Part shown: in pieces, positions 1 to 5,063 of the stretch
How positions within the stretch are numbered: position 1 is the stretch's first letter
Layout of the letters: each line of letters opens with the position of its first letter
Assembly (NCBI GenBank): GCA_903928615.1
Contig: CAIYRJ010000131.1
Coordinates: forward strand, 1 to 5,063
DNA: 5,063 nucleotides
Source: an uncultured Actinomycetes bacterium
GTDB taxonomy: Bacteria; Actinomycetota; Thermoleophilia; Miltoncostaeales; Miltoncostaeaceae
Reading direction: 5' to 3'
Translations under genes and position numbers: made by a program
Notes under the pieces: generated by a model
What the model saw: only the letters and a program-made list of their open reading frames with translations
Told to the model about the DNA's origin: nothing
Databases searched by the model: none

Positions 1-998
1 ACCCGCACGCGCGGCAGCTGCGAGAGGGAGTCGGCCCGCAGCACGGATCCGCCCTCGGTCGTGTAGCCCAGCAGGTAGCCGGCCTTCTCCACGGACGCGG
101 CCGATGCCGCGTCATTTCGGCCGGCCGGGTAGCAGAACCACCTCACCGGGTGGCCCAGCACCTTCTCGAGCTCCTTGCGCGATTGCGTGAGCTGCTGCGC
201 ACGGGATGACTCGCTGAGCGACGGCAACTCGAGGTGGTCGACCGTGTGCGAGCCGATGTCCATGCCGGCGGCGCTCAGCCGGCGGATCTGCTGCGCCGTG
301 AGGAACGCGCGCTCGCCGATGCGGCTCGAGATGATGAAGAAGGTTCCCGGCCATCCCAGGGGCTCGAGCACCGGCAGGACATCCTTCACGGCGTCCACGT
401 AGCCGTCGTCGAACGTGAGCACCACGGGCTTCTTCGGCAGGGCGGCGCCATCCTCGATGGCCCGGAAGAGCTCCGCCTGGCTGATGGCCGTGTATCCGTT
501 GCGCTTGAGCCAGGCCATCTGCTCGCGGAACTGCGCGGGGGTGACCGTGAGGTCGTACGAGGTGGCGTTCGTGGCCGTCGACATCGGCGCGACACGGTGG
601 TACATGAGCACCGGGACGGTCACCTTCTGCCGCGCCGGATTGCCCGACGCCGCGAGGCCGAAGTCGCGCTCGTGGGCGGCACGCGGGCTCGTGACCTCCT
701 TTGCTGCCGTGGTGGCGGCGGTGCTGGTGGTGGTCGCGGTCGCGGTCGCGTCAGCCGCGGTGCTGGTGGCGCCCGGCGCCGCACCGGAATCCGCGGGCGC
801 AGGTTCGGCCTGAGCCACCTCGGTGCCGGACGATCCCCCGCGCAGGCTCCATCCGGGGTTGACTGCCCAGGCCACCGCCAGCACGGCGGCCACCGTGATC
901 ACCGACCAGTAGGCCACGTTGCGTCGGCGCTTAGCGGCCCGCGCGCGGGCCTGCTCGCGCCGCCTCGCCGATCGGTCGTCCTGGGGAGGGCCGTCCAT
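1..998 (-). CDS. Membrane-anchored polysaccharide deacetylase (NodB/CE4 type), C-terminus cut by window edge
   Basis: This is a metal-dependent carbohydrate esterase 4 domain that removes N-acetyl groups from an extracytoplasmic glycan; the substrate (peptidoglycan, exopolysaccharide or other) cannot be read. I see 332 codons. Residues 1-26 are Arg-rich and cytoplasmic. One membrane segment lies at about 27-46 (NVAYWSVITVAAVLAVAWAV). An Ala/Thr/Pro-rich spacer covers about 55-105, and the catalytic domain starts near VPVLMYHRV (128-136). Motif 1 is TFDDG (195-199), with D197 the predicted base and D198 a metal ligand. Motif 2 is SHTVDH (250-255), with H251 and H255 as metal ligands. CYPAGRND (289-296) fits motif 3. 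The anchor points the enzyme to the outer face of the membrane. An in-frame TAG at 1011-1013 leaves ATG998 as the first possible start; no Shine-Dalgarno is visible. It lies 23 bases after the oxidoreductase stop, so the two are probably co-transcribed. The family call is firm; the substrate is unknown. Confidence 0.93.
   Translation of the reverse strand, partial: MDGPPQDDRSARRREQARARAAKRRRNVAYWSVITVAAVLAVAWAVNPGWSLRGGSSGTEVAQAEPAPADSGAAPGATSTAADATATATTTSTAATTAAKEVTSPRAAHERDFGLAASGNPARQKVTVPVLMYHRVAPMSTATNATSYDLTVTPAQFREQMAWLKRNGYTAISQAELFRAIEDGAALPKKPVVLTFDDGYVDAVKDVLPVLEPLGWPGTFFIISSRIGERAFLTAQQIRRLSAAGMDIGSHTVDHLELPSLSESSRAQQLTQSRKELEKVLGHPVRWFCYPAGRNDAASAASVEKAGYLLGYTTEGGSVLRADSLSQLPRVR
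732..749. repeat. Three tandem GGTCGC hexamers inside the deacetylase linker
   Basis: Three perfect copies of the hexamer GGTCGC lie end to end. On the minus strand they read as three Ala-Thr pairs (residues 84-89) within the Ala/Thr-rich spacer between the membrane anchor and the deacetylase domain. Being a multiple of three, copy-number change would alter linker length without shifting the frame. This is probably a simple low-complexity linker repeat. Confidence 0.75.
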
Positions 999-1021
999 CG
1001 GGGTGGCAGCCTAGTGCGGCC

Positions 1022-2056
1022 TCAGGCGTCCACGATCGCGCGCAGGCGCGCGATGACCTCCAGCGGCTCGGGCGTGGCAGCCGACACCACCACGGTGGTC
1101 ACCCCGGCATCGGCGAGGCCGTGGATGCGCGCGGCCACCTGATCGGGGGCGCCCACCAGCGCCAGCGAATCGATCATCGCCTCGGTCACCTCAGCCTCGG
1201 CGTCGCGCGGGCGGCCGCCAAGCGCCGCATCGGCGATGGCCGCGCACTCGGCGGCGAACCCCATCGCGGATACCGCATCGCGGTAGAAGTTGCGCTCGCG
1301 CGACCCCATCGACCCCACGTAGAAGGCGATCTCGCGGCGCGCTGCCGCCCGCGCGGCCTCGGCGCCCTCGCCATCGCCCACCCAGCACACCGCCGAAGCC
1401 ATGATGCCCATGGGGCCGAGCGCGGGGTCGCGGCGCTCCGCCCCCCGGGCGAGGGCGTCCGCCCACGGCCCGCGGATGGCCTCGGGCGTAGCGAACAACG
1501 GCCACCATCCGTCTGCGAGCTCGGCGGCCAGGCGCACCCCGCCGGGCGCCAGCGCGGCCACCACGATGGGCACGCGCTCGCGCTCAGGCCGGGTGATCAT
1601 GCGGAGCGGCCTGCCCATGCCGGTGCCCTCGCCCGGCGGCAGCGGAACGGGCCGCGGGCCATCCACTTCGAGCACGTCGCGCTGCCACGCCATACGGCAT
1701 GCCGTGATGACCTCGCGCAGCTCGCCCAGCGGGCGATCGAACGCAACGCCGTGCCAGCCCTCCACCACCTGCGGGCCGGACGTGCCGAGCCCGGCGATGG
1801 CGCGGCCGCCCGATAGCGCATCGGCTCCCGCGATGGTCTGCGCGATGAGCGCAGGGCTGCGGGAGTACACGGGCAGCACGGCGCCGATGGAAATGCGCTC
1901 CGTGCGGGCGGCGATGGCCCCCATGAGCGAAGGGGCGTCGAAGCCCCACGTCTCGGGAATCCACGCCTCATCCGCCCCCGCCGCCTCGGCACGCGCCACG
2001 AGGTCGAGCGATGCGCGCGGATGCGCCATGTGGTCGAGTGAAAGCCCGATTCGCAC
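1022..2056 (-). CDS. LLM-class F420-dependent oxidoreductase, Rv3520c-like
   Basis: This is a 344-residue TIM-barrel enzyme of the bacterial luciferase-like family, most like the mycobacterial F420-dependent group typified by Rv3520c. Such enzymes transfer hydride between reduced F420 and an organic substrate; the substrate here is unknown. Visible landmarks are the first barrel strand MRIGLSLDH (1-9), LSGGRAIAGLG (81-91) running into TSGPQVVEGWHG (92-103), GEGTGMGRPL (142-151), the ADGWWPLF strand (181-188) and YVGSMGSRERNF (246-257). From memory each has a close counterpart in Rv3520c-type proteins. The C-terminus has the usual VGAPDQVAARI helix and a VTTVVVSA strand. Length is normal for the family. 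The start is GTG at 2056, chosen because barrel strand 1 begins there; there is no clear Shine-Dalgarno. It is the promoter-proximal gene of a likely two-gene unit with the deacetylase and is divergent from the E1-lipoyl-KASIII fusion. F420 rather than FMN use is inferred from family resemblance. Confidence 0.93.
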   Translation of the reverse strand: MRIGLSLDHMAHPRASLDLVARAEAAGADEAWIPETWGFDAPSLMGAIAARTERISIGAVLPVYSRSPALIAQTIAGADALSGGRAIAGLGTSGPQVVEGWHGVAFDRPLGELREVITACRMAWQRDVLEVDGPRPVPLPPGEGTGMGRPLRMITRPERERVPIVVAALAPGGVRLAAELADGWWPLFATPEAIRGPWADALARGAERRDPALGPMGIMASAVCWVGDGEGAEAARAAARREIAFYVGSMGSRERNFYRDAVSAMGFAAECAAIADAALGGRPRDAEAEVTEAMIDSLALVGAPDQVAARIHGLADAGVTTVVVSAATPEPLEVIARLRAIVDA

Positions 2057-2085
2057 GGGGCGATCGTACGCGGCGCCACCGCTGC

Positions 2086-2105
2086 CGATGGCATCGCGTC
2101 GATGC
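2086..2105. repeat. Cluster of CGATG/CATCG inverted half-sites, operator-like
   Basis: CGATG (2086-2090), CATCG (2092-2096) and CGATG (2100-2104) alternate in orientation within 20 bases. The last two belong to a perfect 6-base inverted repeat, GCATCG-CGT-CGATGC (2091-2105). They lie 30-45 bases upstream of the oxidoreductase start and 25-44 bases upstream of the candidate rightward -35, where a regulator shared by both divergent genes could bind. CG-rich palindromes are common in DNA of this composition, so chance is a real alternative. Confidence 0.35.
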
Positions 2106-2129
2106 TTGACCCGATCCCAATATCCGCGC

Positions 2130-2159
2130 TGGACATGCGTCCGTATGCGCGTCTACATT
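2130..2159 (+). promoter_or_regulatory. Candidate sigma70-type promoter for the fusion gene
   Basis: A -35-like TGGACA (2130-2135, five of six matches to TTGACA) is followed after 18 bases by a -10-like TACATT (2154-2159, four of six matches to TATAAT). Transcription would start near 2166, giving a leader of about 60 bases to the CTG at 2228 or 125 bases to ATG2291. The spacer region contains ATGCG twice, at 2135-2139 and 2145-2149, exactly one helical turn apart. Consensus rules in this lineage are not known to me, so this is only a candidate. Confidence 0.4.
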
Positions 2160-2227
2160 CGGTCCGTTTCATCTCCCGGGCGGATGCTTCGAATCGCCCT
2201 CCTGTCCACGCGACGATCGGCGATTAA

Positions 2228-2290
2228 CTGAGCACCGCAGCAGAGCAGGCCAGCACGGCGCGGGCGCGATCGCTCGCGGCCCTCCGGGCC
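2228..2290 (+). other. Possible N-terminal extension of the fusion from a CTG start
   Basis: In the fusion's frame a TAA stop sits at 2225-2227, and the next codon is CTG at 2228 followed by Ser-Thr-Ala-Ala-Glu-Gln. No ATG, GTG or TTG occurs before ATG2291. The extension would add 21 residues ending in SLAALRA, which continues naturally into MMSARWIDAVEEEL. Together these resemble the first helix of E1 alpha proteins, normally of the form L-x-x-L-Y-R-x-M-x-x-I-R-x-F-E-E. Starting at 2291 would cut that helix. Neither start has a visible Shine-Dalgarno. Confidence 0.4.
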
Positions 2291-3169
2291 ATGATGAGCG
2301 CGCGCTGGATCGATGCGGTGGAAGAGGAGCTCGTGCAGCGCGGCGAGGCCTTCTTCCAGCTCGGCGGCGCAGGGCACGAGGCATCGGCGGTGCTCGCCGA
2401 CCACCTGGGCCCACAGGACTGGCTGCAGCCGCATTACCGATCGCGCGCGCTGCTGGTGCGGCGCGGCATCGAGCCCGAGCGGTTCTTCAATGGCCTGCTC
2501 TCCACCGCAGGATCCGACTCCGCTGGTCGGCAGATGCCCGCATTCCTGCACGACCCCGAGCTTCACGTGCTCCCCATGACCGTGCCCACGGGCAACGGGC
2601 TGCTGCACGCCGTGGGCGTGGCACGCGAGGTGGCGCACCACCCCGACCGCCCCATCGTGATGGCAGGCGTGGGCGACGGCACCACCCAGCAGGGCGAGGT
2701 GATGGAGGCCATCGCGGAGGCCGCGCGCGAGGGCCTGCCCGTGCTCTTCTGGATCGAGGACAACGGCTACGCGATCTCCACCCACACGAGCGGCCGGACC
2801 ATCTACGACACGGTCACCGGGCCCGCGGGCGAGTTCCTCGGCGCGCCGATCGTGCGCGCGGACGGCCGCGACCCGATGTCGCTCGACATCGTGGCGGCGC
2901 GTGCCGTGCAGGACGTCCGCGAGGCCCGGCGCCCGGTGGTGCTGGTGGCCCAGGTGGAGCGCCTCACCCATCACACCAACGCCGATGACGAGTCGGTGTA
3001 CCGCACCGACGCCGAGCGTGCGGCCGCGCGGGCGGGCGACCCCATCGCGGCGCTCCGCGACAACCTGATCGCCGAGGGCGTGCCGGCCGACGACCTGGTG
3101 GCCCTCGACCGCGAGGTGGAGGCCGAGGTGCGCGCGGCCGCCGCCCGCGCCATCGCCGCGGACGACCCC
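2291..3169 (+). other. Domain: E1 alpha (thiamine-diphosphate binding)
   Basis: Residues 1-293 of the fusion. Landmarks in order are QLGGAGHEAS near the N-terminus (family G-x-E-A), GRQMPAF starting at residue 79, and the thiamine-diphosphate/Mg motif GDGTTQQGE (from 128) ending in EDNGYAIST with N158, at the family's usual spacing. The C-terminal loop HHTNADDESVYR (227-238) matches the loop that in mammalian branched-chain E1 alpha carries the regulatory serine. Here that position is threonine. A 30-residue Ala/Pro-rich linker follows to residue 324. Confidence 0.92.
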
Positions 3170-5063
3170 GTGGTATCGCGACGGGCCATCCGCCCGGTGT
3201 CAACCGACGTGATCGCGCGTGCCAGCGCGCCCGCCGAGCCGGCCGACGGACCCCCGCGCACCATGCTCGAGGCCATGCGCGACGTGCTGGCGCGGCGCCT
3301 GGAGACCGACGAGCGGGTATCGCTCACGGGCCAGGACATCGAGGACCCCAAGGGCGACGTGTTCGGCCTCACGCGAGGGCTGTCGACCGCCCACCCCGGG
3401 CGGGTCACCAACGCGCCGCTCAGCGAGTCGACCATCGTCGGCACCGCGATCGGCCGCGCCCTCGCCGGAGGGCGCCCGGTGGCGATGGTGCAGTTCGCCG
3501 ACTTCCTCCCGCTCGCCTACAACCAGATCGCGTCGGAACTGGCCACCATCTACTGGCGCACGGCCGGCGCATGGTCGGCTCCCGTGGTGATCCTCGCCCC
3601 ATGCGGTGCGTACCGGCCGGGCCTCGGTCCGTTCCACGCCCAGACGATGGAGGCCACCTTCGCCCACATCCCCGGGCTCGACGTGGCCATGCCCAGCACC
3701 GCGGAGGATGCCGCGGGGATGCTCGAGGCCGCCCTCGACGGCGACCGTCCCACGCTCATCCTCTACCCGAAGACCTGCCTCAACGACCCGCTGCGCGCGT
3801 CGCGCGTGCAGGGCGCGCACCGGCCCGTGGTGCCCGGCCACGCCGCGGTGCGCCACCGCGGCGATGACGTCACCATCGTGGCGTGGGGCTCCACCGCCCC
3901 CATCGCCGAGCGCGCGGCCGCGGTGCTCGATGCCGCGGGCGTGGGCGTGGACCTCATCGACCTGCGCGGCATCGCCCCGTGGGACATGGAGGCCGTCACC
4001 GCCAGCGCCGCGCGCACGCGACGCCTCGTGGTGGTGCACGAGGACAACCTCACGGGCGGATTCGGCGCGGAGGTGGTGGCGCACGTGTCCGACCACCTCG
4101 AGGGCGAGCTCACCACGCGGCGCATCGCGCGACCGGACACCTGGGTTCCCAACAACTACGTGAACCAGCTCGAGGTGCTGCCGTCCACCCGCGACGTGGT
4201 GGAGGCCGTGGCCGCGATGATCGGCGGCCTCGAGGTGACCGAGGCCGAGGGCGCGCAGGAGGTGGACGGCGTGCTGGCCGTGGAGGCCACCGGGTCGAGC
4301 CCGGCCGACCAGCAGGTGATGGTGGTCGAGTGGCTCGTGGCCGAGGGCGATACCGTCACCGAGGGCCAGGTGATCGCCGAGGCCGAGGGCGACAAGGCCA
4401 CGTTCGAGCTGGCGGCCCCTGCGGCGGGCGAGATCTTCGGCCTGCACGAGGAGCTGGAATCGGTGCCCGTGGGGACGGTGCTCGCGAGCATCACGCTGGC
4501 GCCCGGCGCCGCCGCCGCGCGGCGCCGCATGCCGCTCGAGCCCACCCTGCGCGTGCGGCGAGTGCCGGGACATCAGCCCTCGCCGCTTCGCGCGGCGGCA
4601 CCCGCCCCGGCGGCCACAGCCCTGCCGGTGGGCCTGTCGGGCTTCGCGGTGCGCGCGGGCGGGCGCATCCTCACCAACGCCGACATCGCCGCGCGCTTCC
4701 CCGGACGCACCGAGGCCGACATCGTGCGGCGCACGGGAATCCGCCAGCGCCCCGTGCTCGCCCCCGGCGAGGACATCTCCGCGCTGGCGGCCAGGGCCGC
4801 GCGCGAGGCGCTCGAGGCCGAGGGCATGGTGCTCGGCGACCTCGAGGCCATCATCGCCGCCACCGGCACGCCCACGCGCCTGAGCCCGTCGGTGGCCTGC
4901 CTCGTGCAGAACGCGCTGGCCGAGGCCGATGGCCCCGCCGACGTCGCGGCAAGCGACGTCTCCGCTGCGTGCTCGGGCTACCTCTACGCCATGCAGTCGG
5001 CGCACGACATGCTGCAGCAGCGGCCCGAGGCGTCGGTGCTGGTGATCACGGCCGAGGCCATGA
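2291..5063 (+). CDS. Fusion: 2-oxoacid dehydrogenase E1 alpha-E1 beta-lipoyl-beta-ketoacyl-ACP synthase III, C-terminus beyond window
   Basis: One frame with no stop runs for 924 codons to the window edge. The apparent TGA at the last three bases is out of frame. Domains from ATG2291: E1 alpha about 1-293, E1 beta 325-645, lipoyl 659-735, linker 736-779, FabH-like KASIII from 780 on. E1 decarboxylates a 2-oxoacid with thiamine diphosphate and reductively acylates lipoyl-lysine; KASIII condenses a short acyl primer with malonyl-ACP to begin a fatty-acid or polyketide chain. Catalytic landmarks are present in every domain: GDG128-130 with N158, E379, H449, K702 and C894. The HHTNADDESVYR stretch (227-238) is closest to branched-chain E1 alpha proteins, so branched-chain 2-oxoacids are the likely substrates. 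About 190 residues of KASIII, with its catalytic His and Asn, must lie past the edge. No E2 catalytic core or E3 is in the window. Domain identity is secure, substrate is inferred, and the start is uncertain (ATG2291 or CTG2228). Confidence 0.93.
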   Translation, partial: MMSARWIDAVEEELVQRGEAFFQLGGAGHEASAVLADHLGPQDWLQPHYRSRALLVRRGIEPERFFNGLLSTAGSDSAGRQMPAFLHDPELHVLPMTVPTGNGLLHAVGVAREVAHHPDRPIVMAGVGDGTTQQGEVMEAIAEAAREGLPVLFWIEDNGYAISTHTSGRTIYDTVTGPAGEFLGAPIVRADGRDPMSLDIVAARAVQDVREARRPVVLVAQVERLTHHTNADDESVYRTDAERAAARAGDPIAALRDNLIAEGVPADDLVALDREVEAEVRAAAARAIAADDPVVSRRAIRPVSTDVIARASAPAEPADGPPRTMLEAMRDVLARRLETDERVSLTGQDIEDPKGDVFGLTRGLSTAHPGRVTNAPLSESTIVGTAIGRALAGGRPVAMVQFADFLPLAYNQIASELATIYWRTAGAWSAPVVILAPCGAYRPGLGPFHAQTMEATFAHIPGLDVAMPSTAEDAAGMLEAALDGDRPTLILYPKTCLNDPLRASRVQGAHRPVVPGHAAVRHRGDDVTIVAWGSTAPIAERAAAVLDAAGVGVDLIDLRGIAPWDMEAVTASAARTRRLVVVHEDNLTGGFGAEVVAHVSDHLEGELTTRRIARPDTWVPNNYVNQLEVLPSTRDVVEAVAAMIGGLEVTEAEGAQEVDGVLAVEATGSSPADQQVMVVEWLVAEGDTVTEGQVIAEAEGDKATFELAAPAAGEIFGLHEELESVPVGTVLASITLAPGAAAARRRMPLEPTLRVRRVPGHQPSPLRAAAPAPAATALPVGLSGFAVRAGGRILTNADIAARFPGRTEADIVRRTGIRQRPVLAPGEDISALAARAAREALEAEGMVLGDLEAIIAATGTPTRLSPSVACLVQNALAEADGPADVAASDVSAACSGYLYAMQSAHDMLQQRPEASVLVITAEAM
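3263..4225 (+). other. Domain: E1 beta (transketolase-like)
   Basis: Residues 325-645. It opens with RTMLEAMRDVL and keeps GQDIEDPKGDVFGLTRGL, PLSESTIVGTAIG (E379, the glutamate that contacts the cofactor aminopyrimidine in the family), QFADFLPLAYNQI, HIPGLDVAMPST and the C-terminal IDLRGIAPWD and VVVHEDNLTGGFGAEV blocks. The usual His-Ser-Gln-Ser is His-Ala-Gln-Thr (H449 kept), and the Gly-rich stretch before it reads APCGAYRPGLGPF. The internal methionine at 325 is not expected to be a separate start: the linker ahead of it is open and no ribosome site is seen. Confidence 0.92.
4265..4492 (+). other. Domain: lipoyl (biotinyl/lipoyl attachment)
   Basis: Residues 659-735. VMVVEWLVAEGDTVTEGQ, then EAEGDKATFELAAPAAGEI, then VPVGTVLASI gives the complete flattened beta-barrel pattern with K702 at the hairpin tip in the DKA motif, the normal lipoylation site. 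Biotinyl domains instead carry MKM at that turn, so lipoyl is favoured. In most complexes this domain belongs to the E2 acyltransferase; here it is in cis with E1. Confidence 0.92.
4628..5063 (+). other. Domain: beta-ketoacyl-ACP synthase III (FabH-like), N-terminal half
   Basis: Residues 780-924, reached through an Ala/Pro/Arg-rich linker (736-779) like the mobile linkers of E2 proteins. Family signatures are LTNADI (794-799), RTGIRQRPVL (from 814), a helix ISALAARAAREALE, AATGTPTRLSPSVACLVQ, and the active-site block SAACSGYLYAMQSA with C894. A typical FabH is about 320-340 residues, so less than half is visible; the catalytic His and Asn lie to the right. Confidence 0.92.

Larger units (their letters stand above)
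2057..2290. other. Divergent intergenic region between the oxidoreductase and the fusion gene
   Basis: This 234-base stretch separates genes transcribed away from each other, so it should carry promoters for both. It is locally richer in A/T than the flanking genes around 2106-2230. A plausible rightward promoter and a cluster of inverted half-sites are listed separately. I could not find a convincing leftward promoter. The last part, from 2228, is open in the frame of the fusion gene and may be coding (see the start-site entry). No RNA gene or terminator hairpin with a T-run was seen. Confidence 0.6.

Noticed and set aside
999..1021. Terminator between the oxidoreductase and the deacetylase
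   Set aside because: The 23-base gap has no hairpin followed by a T-run.
234..1142. A 302-codon plus-strand open frame across the deacetylase
   Set aside because: Its translation is Arg/Gly low-complexity, while the opposite strand carries clear deacetylase motifs and a membrane anchor.
2106..2124. TTGACC at 2106 as a -35 box with AATATC as -10
   Set aside because: The gap is only 7 bases, and no -10-like hexamer occurs at 16-18 bases.
4649..4693. GRILTNADIAARF read as the end of an E3-binding (peripheral subunit-binding) domain
   Set aside because: It resembles the GRI-x-x-x-DV ending of such domains, but the required upstream helix motif is missing and the following RTGIRQR and active-site Cys block place it at the start of KASIII.
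3200..5005. A 601-codon open frame on the minus strand opposite the fusion gene
   Set aside because: It is His/Arg/Gly-rich with no recognisable domain and lies wholly antisense to conserved E1, lipoyl and KASIII sequence; such long shadow frames are expected at this G+C content.
5061..5063. TGA at the right edge as the stop of the fusion gene
   Set aside because: The frame reads GCC-ATG-A at this point, so the TGA is out of frame and the KASIII domain is less than half complete.

Overview
The window is about 5 kb of very G+C-rich bacterial DNA with dense coding. Codon use is dominated by G/C third positions, Shine-Dalgarno sequences are poor or absent, and one gene encodes a coenzyme F420-type oxidoreductase. 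Together these suggest an actinobacterium-like lineage, perhaps Thermoleophilia or another deep or uncultured Actinomycetota. That placement is inference; no marker gene is present.

Layout: two genes on the minus strand occupy positions 1-2056. The upstream one (1022-2056) is a luciferase-like, F420-dependent oxidoreductase of the Rv3520c type. It is followed after 23 bases by a membrane-anchored polysaccharide deacetylase (998 down to 1, C-terminus cut by the window edge). The spacing suggests one transcript. A divergent intergenic region (2057 to about 2227-2290) holds a sigma70-like promoter candidate pointing right and a cluster of CGATG/CATCG half-sites.

From 2291 (or possibly a CTG at 2228) to the right edge there is one uninterrupted plus-strand reading frame of at least 924 codons. 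In order it encodes a thiamine-diphosphate 2-oxoacid dehydrogenase E1 alpha domain, an E1 beta domain, a lipoyl domain with an intact DKA lysine, an Ala/Pro/Arg-rich linker, and the N-terminal part of a beta-ketoacyl-ACP synthase III (FabH-like) domain with its active-site cysteine. The frame still runs at the window edge.

This fusion is the notable content. In ordinary branched-chain fatty-acid synthesis a branched-chain 2-oxoacid dehydrogenase complex (E1/E2/E3) makes short acyl-CoA primers, and a separate FabH condenses the primer with malonyl-ACP. Here the decarboxylating E1, the swinging lipoyl arm and the condensing enzyme are on one polypeptide. No E2 acyltransferase core or E3-binding domain is visible between lipoyl and synthase. 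The order suggests a single-chain priming machine that takes a 2-oxoacid to a 3-ketoacyl starter, possibly with acyl passed directly from lipoyl to the synthase cysteine. The fusion is read directly from the sequence; the product and the direct transfer are inference.
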